The notes under the pieces: generated by a model
Database searches by the model: none
What the model saw: only the letters and a program-made list of their open reading frames with translations
Told to the model about the DNA's origin: nothing
Part shown: one piece after another, positions 25,371 through 37,459 of the stretch
Position numbering within the stretch: position 1 is the first letter of the stretch
How the letters are laid out: each line of letters starts with the position of its first letter
Translations under genes and position numbers: made by a program
Origin: Litoditis marina
Taxonomy: Eukaryota > Nematoda > Chromadorea > Rhabditida > Rhabditidae
Assembly: GCA_964036275.1 (NCBI GenBank)
Contig: OZ038435.1
Location: 28,377,521-28,441,520 of the forward strand
Length of the DNA: 64,000 nucleotides
Direction: 5' to 3'

Positions 25371-28300
25371 AAAGGGGTAAGCAACAGAAAGGGTTGGGGA
25401 AAGTAACCTCCCACCCATAGTAAGATTTCACCCGGTGAAGACCGTCAGGCTACACAGAGATAACTCCCACGGTGGGTAGAAGGTTTGGAAAAGGGGGTAT
25501 GCAACAGAAAGGGTTGGGAAAAGTAACCTCCCACCCATAGTAGAAGTTCACCCGGTGAAGTCCATCAGGCTACACAGAGCTAACTCCCACGGTGGGTAGA
25601 AGGTTTGGAAAAGAGAGTAAGCAAGAGAAAGGGTTGGGAAAAGTAACCTCCCACCCATTGTAGAAGTTCACCCGGTGAAGGCCGTCAGGCTACACAGAGA
25701 TAACTCCCACGGTGGGTAGAAGGTTTGGAAAAGGGAGTAAGCAAGAGAAAGGGTTGGGAAAAGTAACCTCCCACCCATAGTAGAAGTTCACCCGGTGAAG
25801 TCCATCAGGCTACACAGAGATAACTCCCACGGTGGGTAGAAGGTTTGGAAAAGGGAGTAAGCAAAAGAAAGGGTTGGGAAAAGTAATCTCCCACCCATAG
25901 TAGAAGTTCACCCGGTGAAGTCCATCAGGCTACACAGAGATAACTCCCACGGTGGGTAGAAGGTTTGGAAAAGGGGTAAGCGAAAGAAAGGGTTGGGAAA
26001 AGTAACCTTCCACCCATAGTAGAAGTTCACCCGGTGAAGTCCATCAGGCTACACAGAGATAACTCCCACGGTGGGTAGAAGGTTTGGAAAAGGGGGTAAG
26101 CAAAAGAAAGGGTTGGGAAATGTAACCTCCCACCCATAGTAGAAGTTCACCCGGTGAATTCCATCAGGCTACACAGAGATAACTCCCACGGTGGGTAGAA
26201 GGTTTGGAAAAGGGGGTAAGCAAAAGAAAGGGTTTGGAAAAGTAACCTCCCACCCATAGTAGAAGTTCACCCGGTGAAGTCCATCAGGCTACACAGAGAT
26301 AACTCCCACGGTGGGTAGAAGGTTTGGAAAAGGGGTAAGCAAAAGAAAGGGTTGGGAAAAGTAACCTCCCACCCATAGTAGAAGTTCAGCCGGTGAAGTC
26401 CATCAGGCTACACAGAGATAACTCCCACGGTGGGTAGAAGGTTTGGAAAAGGGGGTAAGCAAAAGAAAGGGTTGGGAAAAGTAACCTCCCACCCATAGTA
26501 GAAGTTCACTCGGTGAAGACCGTCAGGCTACACAGAGATAACTCCCACGGTGGGTAGAAGGTTTGAAAAAGGAGTAAGCAAAAGAAAGGGTTGGGAAAAG
26601 TAACCTCCCACCCATAGTAGAAGTTCACCCGGTGAAGTCCATCAGGCTACACAGAGATAACTCCCACGGTGGGTAGAAGGTTTGGAAAAGGGGTAAGCGA
26701 AAGAAAGGGTTGGGAAAAGTAACCTCCCACCCATAGTAGAAGTTCACCCGGTGAAGTCCATCAGGCTACACAGAGATAACTCCCACGGTGGGTAGAAGGT
26801 TTGGAAAAGGGGGTAAGCAAAAGAAAGGGTTGGGAAAAGTAACCTCCCACCCATTGTAGAAGTTCACCCGGTGAAGGCCGTCAGGCTACACAGAGATAAC
26901 TCCCACGGTGGGTAGAAGGTTTGGAAAAGGGAGTAAGCAAGAGAAAGGGTTGGGAAAAGTAACCTCCCACCCATAGTAGAAGTTCACCCGGTGAAGTCCA
27001 TCAGGCTACACAGAGCTAACTCCCACGGTGGGTAGAAGGTTTGGAAAAGAGAGTAAGCAAGAGAAAGGGTTGGGAAAAGTAACCTCCCACCCATTGTAGA
27101 AGTTCACCCGGTGAAGGCCGTCAGGCTACACAGAGATAACTCCCACGGTGGGTAGAAGGTTTGGAAAAGGGAGTAAGCAAGAGAAAGGGTTGGGAAAAGT
27201 AACCTCCCACCCATAGTAGAAGTTCACCCGGTGAAGTCCATCAGGCTACACAGAGATAACTCCCACGGTGGGTAGAAGGTTTGGAAAAGGGAGTAAGCAA
27301 AAGAAAGGGTTGGGAAAAGTAATCTCCCACCCATAGTAGAAGTTCACCCGGTGAAGTCCATCAGGCTACACAGAGATAACTCCCACGGTGGGTAGAAGGT
27401 TTGGAAAAGGGGTAAGCGAAAGAAAGGGTTGGGAAAAGTAACCTTCCACCCATAGTAGAAGTTCACCCGGTGAAGTCCATCAGGCTACACAGAGATAACT
27501 CCCACGGTGGGTAGAAGGTTTGGAAAAGGGGGTAAGCAAAAGAAAGGGTTGGGAAATGTAACCTCCCACCCATAGTAGAAGTTCACCCGGTGAATTCCAT
27601 CAGGCTACACAGAGATAACTCCCACGGTGGGTAGAAGGTTTGGAAAAGGGGGTAAGCAAAAGAAAGGGTTTGGAAAAGTAACCTCCCACCCATAGTAGAA
27701 GTTCACCCGGTGAAGTCCATCAGGCTACACAGAGATAACTCCCACGGTGGGTAGAAGGTTTGGAAAAGGGGTAAGCAAAAGAAAGGGTTGGGAAAAGTAA
27801 CCTCCCACCCATAGTAGAAGTTCACCCGGTGAAGTCCATCAGGCTACACAGAGATAACTCCCACGGTGGGTAGAAGGTTTGGAAAAGGGGGTAAGCAAAA
27901 GAAAGGGTTGGGAAAAGTAACCTCCCACCCATAGTAGAAGTTCACTCGGTGAAGACCGTCAGGCTACACAGAGATAACTCCCACGGTGGGTAGAAGGTTT
28001 GAAAAAGGAGTAAGCAAAAGAAAGGGTTGGGAAAAGTAACCTCCCACCCATAGTAGAAGTTCACCCGGTGAAGTCCATCAGGCTACACAGAGATAACTCC
28101 CACGGTGGGTAGAAGGTTTGGAAAAGGGGTAAGCGAAAGAAAGGGTTGGGAAAAGTAACCTCCCACCCATAGTAGAAGTTCACCCGGTGAAGTCCATCAG
28201 GCTACACAGAGATAACTCCCACGGTGGGTAGAAGGTTTGGAAAAGGGGGTAAGCAAAAGAAAGGGTTGGGAAAAGTAACCTCCCACCCATAGTAGAAGTT

Positions 28301-31300
28301 CACCCGGTGAAGTCCATCAGGCTACACAGAGATAACTCCCACGGTGGGTAGAAGGTTTGGAAAAGGGGTAAGCAAAAGAAAGGGTTGGGAAAAGTAACCT
28401 CCCACCCATAGTAGAAGTTCACCCGGTGAAGTCCATCAGGCTACACAGAGATAACTCCCACGGTGGGTAGAAGGTTTGGAAAAGGGGGTAAGCAAAAGAA
28501 AGGGTTGGGAAAAGTAACCTCCCACCCATAGTAGAAGTTCACTCGGTGAAGACCGTCAGGCTACACAGAGATAACTCCCACGGTGGGTAGAAGGTTTGAA
28601 AAAGGAGTAAGCAAAAGAAAGGGTTGGGAAAAGTAACCTCCCACCCATAGTAGAAGTTCACCCGGTGAAGTCCATCAGGCTACACAGAGATAACTCCCAC
28701 GGTGGGTAGAAGGTTTGGAAAAGGGGTAAGCGAAAGAAAGGGTTGGGAAAAGTAACCTCCCACCCATAGTAGAAGTTCACCCGGTGAAGTCCATCAGGCT
28801 ACACAGAGATAACTCCCACGGTGGGTAGAAGGTTTGGAAAAGGGAGTAAGCAAGAGAAAGGGTTGGGAAAAGTAACCTCCCACCCATTGTAGAAGTTCAC
28901 CCGGTGAAGTCCATCAGGCTACACAGAGATAACTCCCACGGTGGGTAGAAGGTTTGGAAAAGGGAGTAAGCAAGAGAAAGGGTTGGGAAAAGTAACCTCC
29001 CACCCATAGTAGAAGTTCACCCGGTGAAGACCGTCAGGCTACACAGAGATAACTCCCACGGTGGGTAGAAGGTTTGGAAAAGGGAGTAAGCAAGAGAAAG
29101 GGTTGGGAAAAGTAACCTCCCACCCATAGTAGAAGTTCACCCGGTGAAGTCCATCAGGCTACACAGAGATAACTCCCACGGTGGGTAGAAGGTTTGGAAA
29201 AGGGGGTAAGCAAAAGAAAGGGTTGGGAAAAGTAACCTCCCACCCATAGTAGAAGTTCACTCGGTGAAGACCGTCAGGCTACACAGAGATAACTCCCACG
29301 GTGGGTAGAAGGTTTGAAAAAGGAGTAAGCAAAAGAAAGGGTTGGGAAAAGTAACCTCCCACCCATAGTAGAAGTTCACCCGGTGAAGTCCATCAGGCTA
29401 CACAGAGATAACTCCCACGGTGGGTAGAAGGTTTGGAAAAGGGGTAAGCGAAAGAAAGGGTTGGGAAAAGTAACCTCCCACCCATAGTAGAAGTTCACCC
29501 GGTGAAGTCCATCAGGCTACACAGAGATAACTCCCACGGTGGGTAGAAGGTTTGGAAAAGGCAGTAAGCAAAAGAAAGGGTTGGGAAAAGTAATCTCCCA
29601 CCCATAGTAGAAGTTCACCCGGTGAAGTCCATCAGGCTACACAGAGATAACTCCCACGGTGGGTAGAAGGTTTGGAAAAGGAGTAAGCAAAGGAAAGGGT
29701 TGGGAAAAGTATCCTTCCACCCATAGTAGAAGTTCACCCGGTGAAGTCCATCAGGCTACACAGAGATAACTCCCACGGTGGGTAGAAGGTTTGGAAAAGG
29801 GAGTAAGCAAGAGAAAGGGTTGGGAAAAGTAACCTCCCACCCATTGTAGAAGTTCACCCGGTGAAGTCCATCAGGCTACACAGAGATAACTCCCACGGTG
29901 GGTAGAAGGTTTGGAAAAGGGAGTAAGCAAGAGAAAGGGTTGGGAAAAGTAACCTCCCACCCATAGTAGAAGTTCACCCGGTGAAGACCGTCAGGCTACA
30001 CAGAGATAACTCCCACGGTGGGTAGAAGGTTTGGAAAAGGGAGTAAGCAAGAGAAAGGGTTGGGAAAAGTAACCTCCCACCCATAGTAGAAGTTCACCCG
30101 GTGAAGTCCATCAGGCTACACAGAGATAACTCCCACGGTGGGTAGAAGGTTTGGAAAAGGGAGTAAGCAAGAGAAAGGGTTGGGAAAAGTAACCTCCCAC
30201 CCATTGTAGAAGTTCACCCGGTGAAGGCCGTCAGGCTACACAGAGATAACTCCCACGGTGGGTAGAAGGTTTGGAAAAGGGAGTAAGCAAGAGAAAGGGT
30301 TGGGAAAAGTAACCTCCCACCCATAGTAGAAGTTCACCCGGTGAAGTCCATCATGGCTACACAGAGATAACTCCCACGGTGGGTAGAAGGTTTGGAAAAG
30401 GGAGTAAGCAGAAGAAAGGGTTGGGAAAAGTAATCTTCCACCCATAGTAGAAGTTCACCTGGTGAAGCCCATCAGGCTACACAGAGATAACTCCCACGGT
30501 GGGTAGAAGGTTTGGAAAAGTAGTAAGAAAAAGAAAGGGTTGGGAAAAGTTACCTCACACCCATAGTAGAAGTTCACTCGGTGAAGTCCAGCAGGCTACA
30601 CAGAGATAACTCCCACGGTGGGTAGAAGGTTTGGAAAAGGGGTAAGCGAAAGCTAGGGTTGGGAAAAGTAACCTCCCACCCATAGTAGAAGTTCACCCGG
30701 TGAAGTCCATCAGGCTACACAGAGATAACTCCCACGGTGGGTAGAAGGTTTGGAAAAGGGGGTAAGCAAAAGAAAGGGTTGGGAAAAGTAACCTCCCGCC
30801 CATAGTAGAAGTTCACTCGGTGAAGTCCATAAGGCTACACAGAGATAACTCCCACGGTGGGTAGAAGGTTTGGAAAAGGGGGTAAGCAAAAGAAAGGGTT
30901 GGGAAAAGTAACCTCCCACCCATAGTAGAAGTTCACCCGGTGAAGTCCATCAGGCTACACAGAGATAACTCCCACGGTGGGTAGAAGGTTTGGAAAAGGA
31001 GTAAGCAAAAGAAAGGGTTGGGAAAAGTTACCTCCCACCCATAGTAGAAGTTCACCCGGTGAAGTCCATCAGGCTACACAGAGATAACTCCCACGGTGGG
31101 TAGAAGGTTTGGAAAAGGGGGTAAGCAAAAGAAAGGGTTGGGAAAACTAACCTCCCACCCATAGTAGAAGTTCACTCGGTGAAGTCCATCAGGCTACACA
31201 GAGATAACTCCTACGGTGGGTAGAAGGTTTGGAAAAGGGGGTAAGCAAAAGAAAGGGTTGGGAAAAGTAACCTCCCACCCATTGTAGAAGTTCACCTGGT
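25371..31300 (+). repeat. Satellite segment with 1436 bp offset duplication
   Basis: About 25507-26855 recurs at about 26943-28291 (offset 1436 bp, twelve monomers), marked by AGAGCTAACTCCC, TGAATTCCATC and GGGAAATGTAACC. Shorter re-use follows: the GGTTTGAAAAAGGAG monomer recurs at 28001, 28598 and 29316, offsets of 597 and 718 bp. From about 30340 the monomers become less uniform, with unusual variants (CATCATGGCTAC, AAGCTAGGGTTGGG). I see no gene. Confidence 0.75.
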
Positions 31301-34281
31301 GAAGACCGTCAGGCTACACAAAGATAACTCCCACGGTGGGTAGAAGGTTTGGAAAGGGGTAACCGAAAGAAGGGGTTGGGAAAAGTAACCGAAAAAAAGG
31401 GTTGGGAAAAGTAACCTCCCACCCATAGTAAGAGTTCACCCGGTGAAGACCATCAGGCTACACAGAGATAACTCTCACGGTGGGTAGAAGGTTTGGAAAA
31501 GAAGTAAGCAACAGAAAGGGTTGGGAAAAGTAACCTCCCACCTATAGTAGAAGTTCACCCGGTGAAGTCCATCAGGCTACACAGAGATAACTCCCACGGT
31601 GGGTAGAAGGTTTGAAGAGGGTAAGCAGAAGAAAGGGTTGAGAAAAGTAACCTCCCACCCATAGTAGAAGTTCACCCGGTGAAGTCCATCAGGCTACACA
31701 GAGATAACTCCCACGGTGGGTAGAAGGTTTGGAAAAGGGAGTAAGCAAGAGAAAGGGTTGGGAAAAGTAACCTTCCACCCATTGTAGAAGTTCACCCGGT
31801 GAAGTCCATCAGGCTACACAGAGATAACTCCCACGGTGGGTAGAAGGTTTGGAAAAGGGAGTAAGCAAGAGAAAGGGTTGGGAAAAGTAACCTCCCACCC
31901 ATAGTAGAAGTTCACCCGGTGAAGACCGTCAGGCTACACAGAGATAACTCCCACGGTGGGTAGAAGGTTTGGAAAAGGGAGTAAGCAAGAGAAAGGGTTG
32001 GGAAAAGTAACCTCCCACCCATAGTAGAAGTTCACCCGGTGAAGTCCATCAGGCTACACAGAGATAACTCCCACGGTGGGTAGAAGGTTTGGAAAAGGGA
32101 GTAAGCAAGAGAAAGGGTTGGGAAACGTAACCTTCCACCCATTGTAGAAGTTCACCCGGTGAAGGCCGTCAGGCTACACAGAGATAACTCCCACGGTGGG
32201 TAGAAGGTTTGGAAAAGTAGTAAGAAAAAGAAAGGGTTGGGAAAAGTTACCTCACACCCATAGTAGAAGTTCACTCGGTGAAGTCCATCAGGCTACACAG
32301 AGATAACTCCCACGGTGGGTAGAAGGTTCGGAAAAGGGGTAAGCGAAAGCTAGGGTTGGGAAAAGTAACCTCCCACCCATAGTAGAAGTTCACCCGGTGA
32401 AGTCCATCAGGCTACACAGAGATAACTCCCACGGTGGGTAGAAGGTTTGGAAAAGGGGGTAAGCAAAAGAAAGGGTTGGGAAAAGTAACCTCCCACCCAT
32501 AGTAGAAATTCACCCGGTGAAGTCCATCAGGCTACACAGAGATAACTCCCACGGTGGGTAGAAGGTTTGGAAAAGGAGTAAGCAAAAGAAAGGGTTGGGA
32601 AAAGTTACCTCCCACCCATAGTAGAAGTTCACCCGGTGAAGTCCATCAGGCTACACAGAGATAACTCCCACGGTGGGTAGAAGGTTTGGAAAAGGGGTAA
32701 CCGAAAGAAGGGGTTGGGAAAAGTAACCGAAAGAAGGGGTTGGGAAAAGTAACCGAAAGAAAGGGTTGGGAAAAGTAACCGAAAGAAGGGGTTGGGAAAA
32801 GTAACCGAAAGAAGGGGTTGGGAAAAGTAACCGAAAGAAAGGGTTGGGAAAAGTAACCTCCCACCCATAGTAAGAGTTCACCCGGTGAAGTCCATCAGGC
32901 TACACAGAGATAACTCCTACGGTGAGTAGAAGGTTTGGAAAAGGGGGTAAGCAAAAGAAAGGGTTGGGAAAAGTAACCTCCCACCCATTGTAGAAGTTCA
33001 CCTGGTGAAGACCGTCAGGCTACACAAAGATAACTCCCACGGTGGGTAGAAGGTTTGGAAAGGGGTAACCGAAAGAAGGGGTTGGGAAAAGTAACCGAAA
33101 GAAGGGGTTGGGAAAAGTAACCGAAAGAAAGGGTTGGGAAAAGTAACCTCCCACCCATAGTAAGAGTTCACCCGGTGAAGACCATCAGGCTACACAGAGA
33201 TAACTCTCACGGTGGGTAGAAGGTTTGGAAAAGGGGTAAGCAAAAGAAAGGGTTGGGAAAAGTAACCTCCCACCCATAGTAGAAGTTCACCCGGTGAAGT
33301 CCATCAGGCTACACAGAGATAACTCCCACGATGGGTAGAAGGTTTGGAAAAGGGGTAAGCAAAAGAAAGGGTTGGGAAAAGTAACCTCCCACCCATAGTA
33401 GAAGTTCACCCGGTGAAGTCCATCAGGCTACACAGAGATAACTCCCACGGTGGGTAGAAGGTTTGGAAAAGGGGGTAAGCAAAACAAAGGGTTGGGAAAA
33501 GTAACCTCCCACCCATAGTAGAAGTTCAGCCGGTGAAGTCCATCAGGCTACACAGAGATAACTCCCACGGTGGGTAGAAGGTTTGGAAAAGGAGTAAGCA
33601 AAAGAAAGGGTTGGGAAAAGTAACTTCCCACCCATAGTAGAAGTTCACCTGGTGAAGTCCATCAGGCTACACAGAAATAACTCCCACGGTGGGTAGAAGG
33701 TTTGGAAAAGGGGGTAAGCAAAAGAAAGGGTTGGGAAAAGTAACCTCCCACCCATAGTAGAAGTTCAGCCGGTGAAGTCCATCAGGCTACACAGAGATAA
33801 CTCCCACGGTGGGTAGAAGGTTTGGAAAAGGGGGTAAGCAAAAGAAAGGATTGGGAAAAGTAACCTCCCACCCATAGTAGAAGTTCACCCGGTGAAGTCC
33901 ATCAGGCTACACAGAGATAACTCCCACGGTGGGTAGAAGGTTTGGAAAAGGGGTGAGCAAAAGAAAGGGTTGGGAAAAGTAACCTCCCACCCATAGTAGA
34001 AGTTCACCCGGTGAAGTCCATCAGGCTACACAGAGATAACTCCTACGGTGGGTAGAAGGTTTGGAAAAGGGGGTAAGCAAAAGAAAGGGTTGGGAAAAGT
34101 AACCTCCCACCCATTGTAGAAGTTCACCTGGTGAAGACCGTCAGGCCACACAAAAATAACTCCCACGGTGGGTAGAAGGTTTGGAAAGGGGTAACCGAAA
34201 GAAGGGGTTGGGAAAAGTAACCGAAAGAAGGGGTTGGGAAAAGTAACCAAAAGAAAGGGTTGGGAAAAGTAACCTCCCACC
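31301..34281 (+). repeat. Satellite segment rich in 26 bp motif expansions
   Basis: A subfamily distinguished by CACCTGGTGAAG, CTACGGTGGG and AAAGGGGTAACCGAAAG. The 26 bp motif is present three times near 33070-33140 and six times at 32698-32853. The segment ends where transposon copy 1 enters a monomer at 34282. Confidence 0.8.
32698..32853 (+). repeat. Six-copy 26 bp sub-repeat expansion
   Basis: Six head-to-tail 26 bp units, each TAACCGAAAGAAG(G/A)GG plus TTGGGAAAAG. The variable base reads G,G,A,G,G,A, so a three-unit block of 78 bp was duplicated as a whole. Most monomers have a single copy of this motif, so this monomer is about 250 bp long. Confidence 0.9.
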
Positions 34282-34883
34282 TAGGGTTGTTAAAGCCAAA
34301 CTCGAATTTCGAAAAAACTCGAAATAACTCGAAATTTCGAGTTTCGAGTTCGACTCGAAACTCGAAAAACTCGAAATCTCCAAAACTCGAGTAACTCGAA
34401 ACTCGAAAAACTCGGTTTTTCTCCAAACTCGAAAAACTCGAAACTCGAAAAACTCGAAATTTTTGAAACTCGAAAAGTTCGAGTTTTCGAGTTTCGAGTT
34501 TGGCCTCGTCCCAAGTCAGAAATATTGGACGAATGAGCGTTTCACAGCACTTTTTTTGCTATTTCAAACATAAAATGCTTCTTTTTTCACGATTCTCGCA
34601 TAATCACGAGAAAAAAATCGAATTTCTTGAAAAATTCTTATTCGTTCAGCTCGATAAAATCCTAAAACTTAACGACCAAACTCGAAACTCGAAAATCGAG
34701 TTTTTCGAGTTCAACTCGAAACTCGAAAACTCGGTTTTTTTTGAAACGCTGAAAACTCGAACTCGAAAAACTCGAAATTCCCAAAACTCGATTAACTCGA
34801 AACTCGAAAAACTCGTTTTTTCCCAAAACTCGAAAAACTCGAAACTCGAAAACTCGAAATTTCAAACTCGATTAACAACCCTA
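34282..34883. mobile_element. Non-autonomous hAT-like transposon copy 1 (602 bp)
   Basis: A 602 bp insertion into a satellite monomer with 12 bp terminal inverted repeats, TAGGGTTGTTAA at 34282-34293 and TTAACAACCCTA at 34872-34883. It is flanked by CCCACC at 34276-34281 and 34884-34889. This 6 bp repeat is shorter than the 8 bp expected for hAT, so one edge may be altered. The interior holds two blocks of CTCGAAACTCGAAAAACTCG-type minisatellite around an AT-rich unique core of about 180 bp (about 34500-34680). The two blocks look like direct duplicates of one another. No transposase is encoded; the open frames across it are simple FEFRVFRV-like translations of the repeat. Empty sister sites exist in the array near 33146-33160 and 35428-35442. 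Confidence 0.85.
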
Positions 34884-37459
34884 CCCACCCATAGTAAGAG
34901 TTCACCCGGTGAAGACCATCAGGCTACACAGAGATAACTCTCACGGTGGGTAGAAGGTTTGGAAAAGGGGTAACCGAAAGAAGGGGTTGGGAAAAGTAAC
35001 CGAAAGAAGGGGTTGGGAAAAGTAACCGAAAGAAAGGGTTGGGAAAAGTAACCGAAAGAAGGGGTTGGGAAAAGTAACCGAAAGAAGGGGTTGGGAAAAG
35101 TAACCGAAAGAAAGGGTTGGGAAAAGTAACCTCCCACCCATAGTAAGAGTTCACCCGGTGAAGTCCATCAGGCTACACAGAGATAACTCCTACGGTGGGT
35201 AGAAGGTTTGGAAAAGGGGGTAAGCAAAAGAAAGGGTTGGGAAAAGTAACCTCCCACCCATTGTAGAAGTTCACCTGGTGAAGACCGTCAGGCTACACAA
35301 AGATAACTCCCACGGTGGGTAGAAGGTTTGGAAAGGGGTAACCGAAAAAAGGGGTTGGGAAAAGTAACCGAAAGAATGGGTTGGGAAAAGTAACCGAAAG
35401 AAAGGGTTGGGAAAAGTAACCTCCCACCCATAGTAAGAGTTCACCCGGTGAAGACCATCAGGCTACACAGAGATAACTCTCACGGTGGGTAGAAGGTTTG
35501 GAAAAGGGGTAAGCAAAAGAAAGGGTTGGAAAAAGTAACCTCCCACCCATAGTAGAAGTTCACCCGGTGAAGTCCATCAGGCTACACAGAGATAACTCCC
35601 ACGGTGGGTAGAAGGTTTGGAAAAGGAGTAAGCAAAAGAAAGAGTTGGGAAAAGTAACCTCCCACCCATAGTAGAAGTTCACCCGGTGAAGTCCATCAGG
35701 CTACACAGAGATAACTCCCACGATGGGTAGAAGGTTTGGAAAAGGGGGTAAGCAAAAGAAAGGGTTGGGAAAAGTAATCTTCCACCCATAGTAGAAGTTC
35801 ACTCGGTGAAGTCCATCAGGCTACACAGAGATAACTCCCACGGTGGTTAGAAGGTTTGGAAAAGGGGGTAAGCAAAAGAAAGGGTTGGGAAAAGTAATCT
35901 TCCACCCATAGTAGAAGTTCACCCGGTGAAGTCCATCAGGCTACACAGAGATAACTCCCACGGTGGGTAGAAGGTTTGGAAAAGGGGGAAAGCAAAAGAA
36001 AGGGTTGGGAAAAGTAATCTTCCACCCATAGTAGAAGTTCACCCGGTGAAGTCCATCAGGCTACACAGAGATAACTCCCACGGTGGTTAGAAGGTTTGGA
36101 AAAGGGGGTAAGCAAAAGAAAGGGTTGGGAAAAGTAATCTTCCACCCATAGTAGAAGTTCACCCGGTGAAGTCCATCAGGCTACACAGAGATAACTCCCA
36201 CGGTGGGTAGAAGGTTTGGAAAAGGGGGAAAGCAAAAGAAAGGGTTGGGAAAAGTAATCTTCCACCCATAGTAGAAGTTCACCCGGTGAAGTCCATCAGG
36301 CTACACAGAGATAACTCCCACGATGGGTAGAAGGTTTGGAAAAGGGGTAAGCAAAAGAAAGGGTTGGGAAAAGTAACCTCCCACCCATAGTAGAAGTTCA
36401 CCCGGTGAAGTCCATCAGGCTACACAGAGATAACTCCCACGGTGGGTAGAAGGTTTGGAAAAGGGGGTAAGCAAAAGAAAGGGTTGGGAAAAGTAACCTC
36501 CCACCCATAGTAGAAGTTCACTCGGTGAAGTCCATCAGGCTACACAGAGATAACTCCTACGGTGGGTAGAAGGTTTGGAAAAGGGGGTAAGCAAAAGAAA
36601 GGGTTGGGAAAAGTAACCTCCCACCCATTGTAGAAGTTCACCTGGTGAAGACCGTCAGGCTACACAGAGATAACTCCCACGATGGGTAGAAGGTTTGGAA
36701 AAGGGGGTAAGCAAAAGAAAGGGTTGGGAAAAGTAACCTCCCACCCATAGTAGAAGTTCACTCGGTGAAGTCCATCAGGCTACACAGAGATAACTCCTAC
36801 GGTGGGTAGAAGGTTTGGAAAAGGGGGTAAGCAAAAGAAAGGGTTGGGAAAAGTAACCTCCCACCCATTGTAGAAGTTCACCTGGTGAAGACCGTCAGGC
36901 TACACAAAGATAACTCCCACGGTGGGTAGAAGGTTTGGAAAAAGGGTAACCGAAAGAAGGGGTTGGGAAAAGTAACCGAAAGAAAGGGTTGGGAAAAGTC
37001 ACCTCCCACCCATAGTAGAAGTTCACCCGGTGAAGTCCATCAGGCTACACAGAGATAACTCCCACGATGGGTAGAAGGTTTGGAAAAGGGGGTAAGCAAA
37101 AGAAAGGGTTGGGAAAAGTAATCTTCCACCCATAGTAGAAGTTCACTCGGTGAAGTCCATCAGGCTACACAGAGATAACTCCCACGGTGGGTAGAAGGTT
37201 TGGAAAAGGGGGTAAGCAAAAGAAAGGATTGGGAAAAGTAATCTTCCACCCATAGTAGAAGTTCACCCGGTGAAGTCCATCAGGCTACACAGAGATAACT
37301 CCCACGGTGGGTAGAAGGTTTGGAAGAGGGGGAAAGCAAAAGAAAGGGTTGGGAAAAGTAATCTTCCACCCATAGTAGAAGTTCACCCGGTGAAGTCCAT
37401 CAGGCTACACAGAGATAACTCCCACGATGGGTAGAAGGTTTGGAAAAGGGGTAAGCAAA
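34884..37459 (+). repeat. Satellite segment between transposon 1 and the 5861 bp duplication
   Basis: Opens with monomers matching those around 32660-33230, including a second six-copy 26 bp expansion. It then runs through a local series of monomers alternating CGGTGGTTAG, CACGATGGGTAG and GGGGGAAAGC variants with AGTAATCTTCC (about 35700-36350), a set found here and again near 37060-37440. I see no gene. Confidence 0.75.
34971..35126 (+). repeat. Second six-copy 26 bp sub-repeat expansion
   Basis: Same six-unit structure and same G,G,A,G,G,A pattern as the array at 32698, so it was copied with its neighbourhood and not expanded independently. The offset between the two is 2273 bp, about 608 bp of which is transposon copy 1 with its duplicated target. 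Confidence 0.9.
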
